The translations under genes and the position numbers were made by a program. A stretch of DNA of 64,000 nt, from contig JAHLWP010000006.1 of the NCBI GenBank assembly GCA_019057865.1, positions 62,001-126,000 of the forward strand. Reading direction: 5' to 3'. The notes beneath the pieces are model-generated. The model saw only the letters and a program-made list of their open reading frames with translations. It was not told where the DNA came from and ran no database searches. Shown one piece after another: positions 35,914 through 44,168 of the stretch. Source of the stretch: Promethearchaeota archaeon (GTDB lineage Archaea; Asgardarchaeota; Lokiarchaeia; Sigyniarchaeales; SOKP01). How positions within the stretch are numbered: the stretch's first letter is position 1; every line of letters begins with the position of its first letter.

Positions 35914-37053
35914 TTATTCTTCTTCATATCCAACTAATATTTCAGTAAAAATGTTAGAGATCTCAATAAAAATGGGAATCTCCACCCTACATAAGTTACC
36001 AAGTATCCATTTATTAACATCCTTTAATAAGAAACGAATTTGGTTATGGATTTTTTTGTTAATTTCAGAATCAATTATATGAGAAAGCCATAATCCCCCA
36101 CCTATTCTATATGCAATTATTTTGATTAGAGGTTCGAATAAATATTCTAATACTTGTTTCATCATCCAAGATTTCGGTATAACACTCATGCTTTTATTAT
36201 CAAAATTTGGATCATTTAAAATGGGATTTGTTTCATCTATTGATAGTTTTGGCAGGAAGCTTAATAATAAAATTAAGGCTAGTATAGCAGAAATTCCATT
36301 TATTGTATAAGATCCTCCAATTTTTTCAATATCATCTCGGTTTATAGCTACATTTGCTAAAAACATGCAAATAAAAACATTTCTATCAAATAGTTCAGAC
36401 ACATAAGCATATCCTAAGTCTTGGTCAACGATTAAATATTTTTCTTCTAGAATTTTAATTATATCATCCGGAAATGTATAAAAAGTATAAACTTTTTCTT
36501 CACTTCTTCTTATATCCTTTTCAATGACAAGTTCTTTTGAAATGAGCCCAAACATATCAATGAGCTCTTCAAGTTGATTTTTTATATAGTGTTTAGGTTT
36601 ATTTGGATCACCAAACATCGCAAAAAATTGATGATCTACAATATGAAAATCGTTTCTTTTGCTAAACGCCTCAACAATCCTATCAATTATGGGTCCTTGG
36701 GTCCCAGAAGCAATTGCTTTTGCTTTTGAAGTTACAAACCCGTTCAATAATTCATTTATAATAAAATCTTGCTCATGAGTTCTAGATTTCAAAACTTTTT
36801 CAAATGCTTCTGAAAAATTTTTGGTATTAGGAAAGAATGCATTTTGTATTTTATCATTAATAGACTTTGAAAAGATTTCACCATTATTCTTAGGAAAATG
36901 GAGTTGCATATTATTTAGTCTTTGAATTAGCGCCTCTTTTGCTCCCGGAATATTTTCAATATCTCTTTTTTCCAATTCTTCAATAGCTTTTTCAACTCCT
37001 TTTTCAAATTCCTGCAATAATTCTTTCCATATAGCATTCTGAATTTCAGTCAT
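35914..37053 (-). CDS. Unknown protein of the SMC-like cluster with winged-helix-like middle
   Basis: A 379-residue protein of unknown family. The N-terminal about 100 residues are an amphipathic helical region. Residues about 130-215 contain FHIVDHQFFAMFGDPNKP and YTFYTFPDDIIKILEEKYLI, which look like a winged-helix or adaptor domain. A strongly hydrophobic helix INGISAILALILLLSFLP (about 258-275) could be a membrane anchor or a buried core helix. No catalytic residues stand out. It is 16 bases from the zinc-ribbon gene upstream and 21 from the 435-residue gene downstream. Confidence 0.6.
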   Translation of the reverse strand: MTEIQNAIWKELLQEFEKGVEKAIEELEKRDIENIPGAKEALIQRLNNMQLHFPKNNGEIFSKSINDKIQNAFFPNTKNFSEAFEKVLKSRTHEQDFIINELLNGFVTSKAKAIASGTQGPIIDRIVEAFSKRNDFHIVDHQFFAMFGDPNKPKHYIKNQLEELIDMFGLISKELVIEKDIRRSEEKVYTFYTFPDDIIKILEEKYLIVDQDLGYAYVSELFDRNVFICMFLANVAINRDDIEKIGGSYTINGISAILALILLLSFLPKLSIDETNPILNDPNFDNKSMSVIPKSWMMKQVLEYLFEPLIKIIAYRIGGGLWLSHIIDSEINKKIHNQIRFLLKDVNKWILGNLCRVEIPIFIEISNIFTEILVGYEEE

Positions 37054-37069
37054 TTATTCTTTAATACCT

Positions 37070-38047
37070 CTACCTTCTTTCATTTGTTATATTCCAATTT
37101 AGTTCTACTGATATTTTCTTTAAAGCCTCTATTAATGGAGAAACTGACTTTTTATCATAAAAATTTGGTGATGAAACTCCCTTTTGTGCTTTCCAACCCA
37201 TTTGAGTTCCCTCGCCCATTTCTCTTTGTCCATATTTCAAAATATTGCTAAGATCTCGTATCCACCAATAAAACCTTAACCATTTTTTATTTGGATTATC
37301 TTTAGAATAGATAACTGCTAATGCTTTCCATTCACCCATCAGCCATTTTACAGTTATACCGCTCACGGGCATATAAAAATTTATTGGAAAATCTGCTTGA
37401 AAGCGTAGATCGAGATCTGAAGGTGTTATGTTGAATATTGGTTGATTATATCCTTCTAGAATAACAATTTCTCCACAATGTTGACATTCATAATGAGATT
37501 TCCTTTTTTCCATTTTTTTTTGACATCTTGGACATGTTTTATTTTCAATTATCCTATATTTAATAATTTCCAATTGTTTCTCCTTTTCTAATTCTTCTTC
37601 TGTTTTAGGTCGTCGTTTTCCATATTTTCCTGTCCAATTCCATAACTCATCAAATGATTCATCAAATTTTTCTAAAGAATTAATAAGATTGTTAAGAACA
37701 TCCTTATCATAAATTTTAAACATTCCAGCATGTTGATAGGTTTTCCACCAAGATAATCTAATATATTTCTCATTTTTCAAATAAGCACTATGACAAATCA
37801 ATACTGCAAATGCCTGATTTTCTGTTTTATTTAAAAGAATACCTTTCTCACATATCTCATATCTTCGATCTAAACTCAAATTTTTATGAAAATAATCTCC
37901 GTTCTGAATTTCACCCTTTTCAATTTTCATTTCCTCCACTAATTCAGCTATAACGTCTTTTTCTTTAATAATCTTTCTACATTGAGGGCATTGATAAATG
38001 CCTGCAACTAATAATTCCATTTCAATATTACATGAAGGACATTTCAA
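37070..38047 (-). CDS. Duplicated zinc-ribbon protein of the SMC-like cluster
   Basis: A 325-residue protein built of two similar halves. Each half has a zinc ribbon (MKCPSCNIEMELL with YQCPQCRK; KTCPRCQKKMEKR with YECQHCGE). Each ribbon is followed by a domain with aromatic-rich strands (AFAVLICHSAYLKNEKYIRL then SWWKTYQHAGMF in the first, KALAVIYSKDNPNKKWLRF then YWWIRDLSNIL in the second). The parallel WW/YWW motifs and the linkers support an internal duplication. A nucleic-acid- or protein-binding role is likely. The start is 2 bases after the stop of the 366-residue gene. Confidence 0.65.
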   Translation of the reverse strand: MKCPSCNIEMELLVAGIYQCPQCRKIIKEKDVIAELVEEMKIEKGEIQNGDYFHKNLSLDRRYEICEKGILLNKTENQAFAVLICHSAYLKNEKYIRLSWWKTYQHAGMFKIYDKDVLNNLINSLEKFDESFDELWNWTGKYGKRRPKTEEELEKEKQLEIIKYRIIENKTCPRCQKKMEKRKSHYECQHCGEIVILEGYNQPIFNITPSDLDLRFQADFPINFYMPVSGITVKWLMGEWKALAVIYSKDNPNKKWLRFYWWIRDLSNILKYGQREMGEGTQMGWKAQKGVSSPNFYDKKSVSPLIEALKKISVELNWNITNERR

Positions 38048-38049
38048 AT

Positions 38050-39150
38050 TTAATCATTCCCACTCAGAATTATAAATCTTTCATAATCTAAATTTAATAA
38101 TTTTAATTCTTTCTTTGTTAGTTTTGAAATTTCATTATTTATTTTTATCAAATTCGTTCTAAGCTTTATCAGGGATTCTTGAATTTTCTTTAGAATATCA
38201 TCCTCATTAAAAGAAACTTTTTTAATGAATTCAAGGTAACCGAGTTTTTTATCTTTTCCAGAATAATACTTTTTAATATCTGCTAGTTTATTATCTACTT
38301 CTTCTAATTGGTATCGGAAATTTATTAAAGATACTAACTTTGAATTCCATTCTTTAAATATAGAATTTTCTTTATCAATCTTATCAAAATCGAATTTTTC
38401 ATTAAGATCCACATTTTCTTCTCTAAGAAATTCTAGAACGTCCTTATTTTCTTCTAGTGCTTTATTAATTTTTTTTACAACAGGTTTAGTATTTAAAATT
38501 GGTTCAAATATTTTAATCAATTCATTTAGTTTTTCTTGAATTTCTTTAAATCGCTGATAGAAACCTTCAATTGTTATTTCGATTTTAATGGCTTGATATA
38601 TATTTCCATATTGATCTAAAATATGATAAAGATCGTCCGATAGTGTGTAATCATGTTCTCCAATTTCAAAAATAAATGCGTGTATTGCACTAGTTTTCTC
38701 ACATCTTACCCCTTTTAATCTAGTAATAGCTAAATTAAAATTTCTTCTTTGGAGAAATTTTAATTTCTTATTAATCATTAAATAGAGAGTATCATCTGGT
38801 ACAGATATTGTATCTTTTTCTATTGTTATTGTCTCATCTCCTAATTTTATGATAAAGTCATCATCTTTAAGTTCAAACTCTCTTGTATTTCGTATATTTT
38901 TAAATAAACCCAAATCAACAGCAACTTCAATAAATTCCTCATTCCAAAAATTTATGATATTTCTTTTATATATTTCATCTAATATTATAATTCTCTCATA
39001 AGATTCAATTATGTTTGGTTCATTTAAATCTTTAAATAAATCATATCTAATAGCATAAAGGAATAGAATAATATATCTCATATCCTTATCTTCTAAAATT
39101 TTATCAATTAAATCCTTATCATAATCTAATGTTAATGTCTTATGCTCCAT
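38050..39150 (-). CDS. Coiled-coil protein, first gene of the SMC-like cluster
   Basis: A 366-residue protein that begins the cluster. Residues about 1-190 are mixed: helices, then short strands with FIIKLGDETITIEKDTISVP and SAIHAFIFEIGEHDYTLSDD, which look like a small beta domain. From about 195 to the end it is helical with two heptad stretches separated by NTKPVVKKINKALEENKD, ending LLNLDYERFIILSGND. No enzyme motif is visible. The gene is divergent from the Elf1-like gene; the 210-base gap 39151-39360 must hold both promoters. Confidence 0.6.
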   Translation of the reverse strand: MEHKTLTLDYDKDLIDKILEDKDMRYIILFLYAIRYDLFKDLNEPNIIESYERIIILDEIYKRNIINFWNEEFIEVAVDLGLFKNIRNTREFELKDDDFIIKLGDETITIEKDTISVPDDTLYLMINKKLKFLQRRNFNLAITRLKGVRCEKTSAIHAFIFEIGEHDYTLSDDLYHILDQYGNIYQAIKIEITIEGFYQRFKEIQEKLNELIKIFEPILNTKPVVKKINKALEENKDVLEFLREENVDLNEKFDFDKIDKENSIFKEWNSKLVSLINFRYQLEEVDNKLADIKKYYSGKDKKLGYLEFIKKVSFNEDDILKKIQESLIKLRTNLIKINNEISKLTKKELKLLNLDYERFIILSGND

Positions 39151-39360
39151 ACCTAAAGTCCACTAATTATTATTAATACTATAAATTCATTATCGTGAAA
39201 AAGAGTAAGATTGATAATTAAACATTCCTAAAAAATTTTACTAAATTCCTCTTAATTACTAATCCATAAAAGCAAAATTTTTTAGTTTTTATTTCTATTT
39301 GTTTAATAAGAATTTTAAAATTCATGAATTTAGTTTAAACAATTTTTAGAGTTTTTCAAC

Positions 39361-39970
39361 ATGGGAAGAAGAAAAAGGAAACAGCCAACATATAAAAGAG
39401 TTAAAAAAGTACCCAAAATTTTCACCTGCCCGGAATGACGAGATCGACTACTGATTTCTCCCTGAATGTGGTGAAAAAAGTGTAAAAGTTACTGATATAA
39501 AAAAGAAGGGTGCTTTTGCTACAGTAAAATGTGGGAATTGTGGATTAACCCAGGAAGTATTAGTGAATGCAATTTCAGAACCAGTAGATGCTTTTGGAGA
39601 TTTTATAGATATTCATTATGCAGATCAAGAACTCTTGAGATTAGAAAAAAGAGTTGCAAAATTGAAAGAAGAAGGTGAATGGGGTGAACTTGCATTTGCT
39701 TACTCTATATTGTCGGATCTTTGCAGAACGAAAGCAGCACTGTTATTAGAGGAAGATAATATCGATATGGACAAAGTTAATGACTGGAAAATGAAAGCTG
39801 AACAATATAAAAAGCTTAAAAAGGATGCTTTATTGAAACTTGATACAGAAGAATTAGAACGAGGTGTTAGAACAGATGAAGAGTCCTTATTTGCTGAAAG
39901 TGAAACAAAAATAAAGAAGGAGCGAAAAATAGAAGATATCTTTGATGATCCAGGATTTTTAGAATTTTAA
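39361..39970 (+). CDS. Elf1-like zinc-ribbon transcription elongation factor, interrupted by about 31 nt
   Basis: From the ATG at 39361 the frame encodes MGRRKRKQPTYKRVKKVPKI and FTCPE, then hits TGA. If about 31 bases are removed the frame continues as CGEKSVKVTDIKKKGAFATV and KCGNCGLTQEV, giving the four zinc cysteines C23, C26, C47 and C50 of an Elf1-type ribbon. The total is 192 residues, with an extra C-terminal charged helical region (about 75-192) beyond the usual Elf1 core. Elf1 binds RNA polymerase during elongation on nucleosomes in eukaryotes; archaeal homologues are conserved but less studied. The insertion falls inside the first zinc knuckle. The gene is either spliced or broken. 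Confidence 0.82.
39432..39462 (+). other. Putative archaeal mRNA intron (about 31 nt) in the Elf1-like gene
   Basis: The stretch interrupts the codons for CPEC and contains in-frame TGA stops. The exons on both sides can pair: TTTTCACC at 39419-39426 with GGTGAAAA at 39470-39477, an 8-bp helix that would present the junctions in a loop. The exact ends are uncertain by up to seven bases (39432-39462 to 39439-39469) because CCCGGAATG at the left is nearly repeated as CCCTGAATG at the right. All choices restore the same protein. A recent short duplication is the alternative explanation. Confidence 0.6.
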
Positions 39971-40426
39971 AAATTCATTGTTATGAGACTTAATTATCAT
40001 AATTTAAAATTTTCATCTTAATTTTAGCTGGAATGTGTTTCCAAATTGGTAGTTTTAAGAGATAATTAAAAAACTGCTTTCGGTTTAATTTCTTTTTTAA
40101 TACTAAATAACTCCAATTATGAAATGATAATCGATTAAACAGTTTCATGAGGTTTATATATATATAATTGTCTTTGTAGATCGTGTGCTACATTGACTTT
40201 TTTTTCAATCCTTGGTTTTTCTTCAGAAGGGAGCAATAGTTTCAACCATTTAAATTCACATTAGTACTTATGTAAAATTTTTAAAATTTTTATTTTTACT
40301 TAAAATTCATGGTATAATCTTAAATTTTAATTTCTTAAGAACATAGTAAATTTATAAAAAAAAGTAAGGAACATTGTTTATTTTCAACTAAAAAATAAAC
40401 AGATATTAGTGGTTCTAACTAAAATT
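39971..40426. other. Spacer with possible gene remnant
   Basis: This 456-base gap contains a short minus-strand frame at 39990-40148 (listed separately). Upstream of it is a second minus-strand frame of about 40 codons in another phase (PSEEKPRIEKKVNVAHDLQR then QLYIYKPHETV) whose stop overlaps the first frame's ATG. Together they could be the frameshifted remains of one gene. The remainder is AT-rich. Confidence 0.35.
39990..40148 (-). CDS. Possible small basic protein or gene remnant (52 residues)
   Basis: The ATG at 40146-40148 overlaps the stop of a preceding short frame. The product starts MKLFNRLSFHNWSYLVLKKK, continues LNRKQFFNYLLKLPIWKHIP and ends KMKILNYDN. The aromatic and basic composition with ordered hydrophobics looks more protein-like than random AT-rich sequence, but there is no family match I can name. 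It may be the C-terminal end of a decayed gene. Confidence 0.3.
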   Translation of the reverse strand: MKLFNRLSFHNWSYLVLKKKLNRKQFFNYLLKLPIWKHIPAKIKMKILNYDN

Positions 40427-40849
40427 TCACTCACTTCGACTTTTCCGTCGTGCAAATAGCTCTTTTAATTCTCCCATAATTGCTCCTCTTAATGTAGAGG
40501 GACTGGCAGGACGTCCTCCTCCAGGTGGACCTCCAGGTGGACCCCCAGGTGGTCCTGCAGGGGGAGGTGGGGGGCCTCCGGGACTGGGAGAAGCGACTGT
40601 TGGCGTAACAGTAGGAGATATTGCTGCTCCTGCACCTTTGTTACCACCAAGACTGCTATTAATAGCATTTACTTGAGTTTGTAAACTTGAAACCTTTGAA
40701 TTGATATTTTGGATACTTCGATCAACTAAATCTGGAATTTTAAGAATTATTTGCATAATTTTTTCAATAATATCACCAAAAGCATTAAGTTTTTCTTCTA
40801 ATGGTGCTTTTCGGGTTTCTGAGAGAAAATTTGCGAATTCTTCTGCCAT
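40427..40849 (-). CDS. Coiled-coil protein with polyproline/glycine tail segment
   Basis: A 140-residue protein with three parts. Residues about 1-50 form an amphipathic helix (EEFANFLSETRKAPLEEKLN). A short coiled-coil (about 45-67) reads QNINSKVSSLQTQVNAINSS. A low-complexity region (about 80-115) contains SPGGPPPPPAGPPGGPP and further PPGG repeats, followed by a basic helix ending LKELFARRKSRSE. The helix-coil-polyproline order recalls the eukaryotic WASH-complex subunit CCDC53, and polyproline is a profilin ligand. Both are only analogies. The locally GC-rich repeat stands out from the AT-rich background. Same strand as the next two genes. Confidence 0.65.
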   Translation of the reverse strand: MAEEFANFLSETRKAPLEEKLNAFGDIIEKIMQIILKIPDLVDRSIQNINSKVSSLQTQVNAINSSLGGNKGAGAAISPTVTPTVASPSPGGPPPPPAGPPGGPPGGPPGGGRPASPSTLRGAIMGELKELFARRKSRSE

Positions 40850-40948
40850 ATAATACTTCCTATTTAATTTATTAAAGATCTAAATTCCTTTATCTAATAA
40901 TTATATAGATTTTTGTTTAATAAATTTAAGTTTAAACGAAAAATATAT

Positions 40949-41569
40949 CTAACTTAATTCAGTAACAGTATCTTTTAACTTAATCCATAATGTATTAATC
41001 TCTTTTTTTACTTCTTTAAATTGATGGATTTTTTTAATTAGTATGTCACGAGACCTATCAAAATCACGTTGAACGTCATTCAATTCTTGATCGAGGATAT
41101 TCAATTTATCACCATCAACTAATTTATTTTTAACTTTTTCGACGTTTAATGCCTTTTTTATCACAATTGATCTTTTATTGGCCACATCAGATAAAGCATT
41201 AGCAAATTCCTTTTTCTTTTCTACTAAATAGTCTTTTTGTACAGCTAAATCTTTTATTGCGTTTAAATATCTTTTATTACCCTCGATGTATTTGTCATTT
41301 TGAGTAATAATTTCCTTATATAGATTTACTTCCTCATCTTTAATATTAGATCTATGCTCTCTAGCTAAAGTTTGCATTTGCTTTAAAACGTCTCTAAAAG
41401 TTCGATTAAGCATTTCTCGAGTTATATTGGCTTTTGTAATGTTTTCAGCATATTTTGATTGAATACTAATTAAGGCACTCTGGGCATTAATTAATTTCTT
41501 TAGTTGCCCCACTAATTCTTTTTCCATTTTAGCTAACTCAAGTTCATCTTCATGAGTTATAATCGGCAT
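40949..41569 (-). CDS. Long coiled-coil protein, possibly BAR-like
   Basis: A 206-residue protein predicted to be almost entirely helical with three long helices (about 8-75, 78-145, 150-205). It contains heptads such as ELELAKMEKELVGQLKKLIN and YIEGNKRYLNAIKDLAVQKD. The three-helix layout with regularly spaced Lys resembles BAR-type membrane-shaping coiled-coils, but no diagnostic motif exists and I would not insist on it. It is upstream of the polyproline gene with a 99-base gap, and the two may work together. Confidence 0.6.
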   Translation of the reverse strand: MPIITHEDELELAKMEKELVGQLKKLINAQSALISIQSKYAENITKANITREMLNRTFRDVLKQMQTLAREHRSNIKDEEVNLYKEIITQNDKYIEGNKRYLNAIKDLAVQKDYLVEKKKEFANALSDVANKRSIVIKKALNVEKVKNKLVDGDKLNILDQELNDVQRDFDRSRDILIKKIHQFKEVKKEINTLWIKLKDTVTELS

Positions 41570-41662
41570 TTTATTAAATCTCTTTTATTTATGTGTTTTT
41601 TATTTTTTAATTAAACTATATGTTAATCAAAATAACATCTTTATTTATTTTTATGTTCTAAT

Positions 41663-42697
41663 TTAAAATGGAAAAATAGCAGTTAAAATATTATTTTTAA
41701 AATTGGCTTTAATAATCCTTGCTTTAATTTTTTTACCTAATAGTTCTGGTGAATATATCATTGGTTTTTTTAATAACACTTTTATTCCCATATTTGTATC
41801 AATTTTCCCTATACATTCATGTTTCCATCGTCCATTAGATACAATCTTTAAGTCAACTATGTCATTTTTTTTTAGATTTAAAGGCATTGTTTTCTCTCTT
41901 TTATGAATACCAAAATCAATTGGACCAAGTTTTAATTTAATATCATATTTTTTTTCCAATTTGGTTAGTTGAGTATAAAAATAATCCCAAGATTTAGGAC
42001 GTATTTTCTTTAATTTCCGACCAGTTCGGTATATCAAATATTTTTGAATCCCTAATTGAATTTTTTTTTCTGAATATCCTTCTCTTCTTTTATTAACCAC
42101 GAGTTTTATAATTTCTTCAATATCCTCATCATTTTCCCTTGGAAACCAAACTGGTGCAAGTAATACATTAATATTGGAATCAAGTAAAAGATCAATATTG
42201 GCTAGTAATCTATCCATATCATATTCTTTACATGCACATAAATAACTTGCCTTGCTTGGACTTAAAGTATTTAAGCTGATATTAATTTGAGTAAGATTTG
42301 CATTTTCTAGTTTCTTTATAGTCTTTTTGTTTAGCATTAAACCATTACTCTGCATAGAAATTCGTTCTATTCCATCAATTTCCCATAATTTCTCTAATAG
42401 AATAAATAATTCAGAATATAGTAAAATTTCTCCATAGGGAGCAATATGAATTTCAATATCATAATTACCTTTTATTTGGATAGTATTTTCTAAAGTTGCA
42501 ATTAAATAATCTGATGCTACAATAAAATTGGTTTTATAATCTCCTGCACTTACAAAACAATATCGGCATTTTAGATTGCATAATGTCAATGGTTTTAATT
42601 CAACAATATTTGTACCTCTATCGATTACTCCTATAAAATCGACTCCGTATAAGGGAATATCCGATTTTTCATTAACATAAATAACTTCAGAGGACAT
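41663..42697 (-). CDS. Archaeal radical SAM protein with C-terminal TRAM-like domain (COG2100-like)
   Basis: A 344-residue protein. The radical SAM motif is CNLKCRYCFVSAG (about residues 41-53), and a glycine-rich strand follows with EIHIAPYGEILLY in place of GGEP. A barrel continues to about residue 265. The C-terminal about 65 residues (DIVDLKIVSNGRWKHECIGK to the end) look like a TRAM/OB RNA-binding domain. This matches the archaeal family usually annotated as predicted Fe-S oxidoreductase; the C-terminal RNA-binding domain suggests an RNA-modifying activity, which is inference. It ends 7 bases after pelota begins on the same strand, so they are co-transcribed. Confidence 0.82.
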   Translation of the reverse strand: MSSEVIYVNEKSDIPLYGVDFIGVIDRGTNIVELKPLTLCNLKCRYCFVSAGDYKTNFIVASDYLIATLENTIQIKGNYDIEIHIAPYGEILLYSELFILLEKLWEIDGIERISMQSNGLMLNKKTIKKLENANLTQINISLNTLSPSKASYLCACKEYDMDRLLANIDLLLDSNINVLLAPVWFPRENDEDIEEIIKLVVNKRREGYSEKKIQLGIQKYLIYRTGRKLKKIRPKSWDYFYTQLTKLEKKYDIKLKLGPIDFGIHKREKTMPLNLKKNDIVDLKIVSNGRWKHECIGKIDTNMGIKVLLKKPMIYSPELLGKKIKARIIKANFKNNILTAIFPF

Positions 42698-42704
42698 ATT
42701 TTTT

Positions 42705-43778
42705 TTAAAATTTGTATCTTAAAATACCTATAATTGAACCTAAATCGACTATTTGTCGCCCAGTGGGATGCTCACTACTTAAAATATTTATCATGCCACC
42801 AGAATTTTCTACATCTGTTATTATCTTCTCTATACCGAGTTTATGTTTCTTGCTAGCTCCCCTTATCATAGTATCAGCTAAAAATAATTCTTTGATAGCT
42901 CCTTTTTCTGCGGCTGGTGAAACTTCATTTATGCCTATGACAATAAGATCTGCATCTGTACTAAATATTCTAAAAATTTCTTCAATTTTTTCTGATTCTA
43001 ACAAGATTTTGGCATTCAATTTTAACTTTCCCAATTCTTTTGATTTTAATGCTTCTAATATTGCACTTTCAGTACCAGAGCTCGCATAGACACTTCTAAT
43101 TTCAGAAATTTTTTGAGAATTTATTTTATCTCTTATATATTTTATAAAAAGATCTCGTGTGTTGCCAGGACCGCAAACAATAATTAAATTTATTTGAATA
43201 TTTTTCAAATTTTCTTTCAAAACTTTTTTTATATCTTCAAAAAATTCTAAAATTGCTTTATTTCTGTAAGATTGTTCATATCTTTTACCTGGAATATTCT
43301 TTTTTATTGTAGCAATTCTTTTATGACTAAAATTCGTAATGATTGCCAAGGTCGCAAGCCCTCGCTCGATTGCAATGAAAAACATGACAAAGTTAGATTC
43401 AAATTTAGATGTTTCTTGTAAACGTGATATTTCAGTTTTTAACCATTTTTCTTTATTTATTGTCAATTTCTGCCCAATTTCAATATTAAATGTATGATAT
43501 GTCCCATAGCTCACAAAATCCTCAGGCCCCTCTAAAATTGTTCCTTTTATTCTTAGCCTATTTGTAAATTCATGGAAGGATACGTCCTCAACATTTAATT
43601 TTAAATACATAGGTTTTCTCTCGCCTTTAGATCCTTCTTTCAGAACTATTCTTCGCTGAGTTCGAGCAGCTACTTTATCATTTTTAGAGACAAGATTAAA
43701 TAAAATCCAAAGATCATATAAACTTTCAATTTTCACTGTAATTTCTTGTTGCTTCTGATTGTACTCAAGGATTTTCAA
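42705..43778 (-). CDS. pelA: mRNA surveillance factor pelota (Dom34 homologue)
   Basis: A 357-residue pelota, which with an aEF1A-like partner and ABCE1 rescues stalled ribosomes. The N-terminal Sm-like domain (about 1-130) has YDLWILFNLVSKNDKVAART, the segment that enters the ribosomal A site. The central domain (about 135-265) and the C-terminal eRF1-like domain (about 270-357) follow, with the C-terminal GGMINILSSEHPTGRQI then LGSIIGILRY block. The GGQ motif of true release factors is absent, as expected. The length is normal. It is followed by the radical SAM-TRAM gene. Confidence 0.95.
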   Translation of the reverse strand: MKILEYNQKQQEITVKIESLYDLWILFNLVSKNDKVAARTQRRIVLKEGSKGERKPMYLKLNVEDVSFHEFTNRLRIKGTILEGPEDFVSYGTYHTFNIEIGQKLTINKEKWLKTEISRLQETSKFESNFVMFFIAIERGLATLAIITNFSHKRIATIKKNIPGKRYEQSYRNKAILEFFEDIKKVLKENLKNIQINLIIVCGPGNTRDLFIKYIRDKINSQKISEIRSVYASSGTESAILEALKSKELGKLKLNAKILLESEKIEEIFRIFSTDADLIVIGINEVSPAAEKGAIKELFLADTMIRGASKKHKLGIEKIITDVENSGGMINILSSEHPTGRQIVDLGSIIGILRYKF

Positions 43779-43920
43779 TTATAATTACATACTCCTTAGA
43801 AAAAATCTTTAAATTATAGAATAATGGATAATAAAAAAATTAAATCATATAAACTGAAGCTGATATAAGTTCAATCTTAAAAATAAATAAAAAAAATATA
43901 GAAAATATCAAAAAAAATCT

Positions 43921-44073
43921 TTATTTCTCTCCTAAAGCTTCTTTAACCTTTTCCAATTCTTCCATACGTTTCTTTTTCTCTTCTTCTCTCTTCTTTAATT
44001 CTTCAGGATCTGGCTTTTCAAGAGATACACCTTTCTTTATTGCCTCTTTAAGTTCATTATTAAGTTCGGGCAT
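43921..44073 (-). CDS. Small WH2/thymosin-like peptide (50 residues)
   Basis: A short gene from the ATG at 44071-44073 to a TAA at 43921-43923. The product begins MPELNNELKEAIKKGVSLEK and continues with a charged helix of PDPEELKKREEEKKKRMEEL ending KEALGEK. The start fits the WH2 actin-binding pattern, an amphipathic helix LxxxIxxG followed by V-x-L-x-K. Together with other cytoskeleton-like proteins in the window, an actin-monomer-binding peptide is possible. With one motif of about 18 residues this remains tentative. The clean frame and isolated position support a real small gene. Confidence 0.45.
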   Translation of the reverse strand: MPELNNELKEAIKKGVSLEKPDPEELKKREEEKKKRMEELEKVKEALGEK

Positions 44074-44168
44074 TTTTATATTACACCTTTAAATCTTTAA
44101 TTAGAGAATATAATTTTTTTATACGAATATTATAATAGAATTTATTTATAAGTTTTAGTTTATAGTAA

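Noticed and set aside
40490..40590. The CCTCC/GGTGG-rich tract as a repeat element or CRISPR-like array
   Set aside because: The repeats are codon-level Pro-Gly repeats within one reading frame, not spaced direct repeats.
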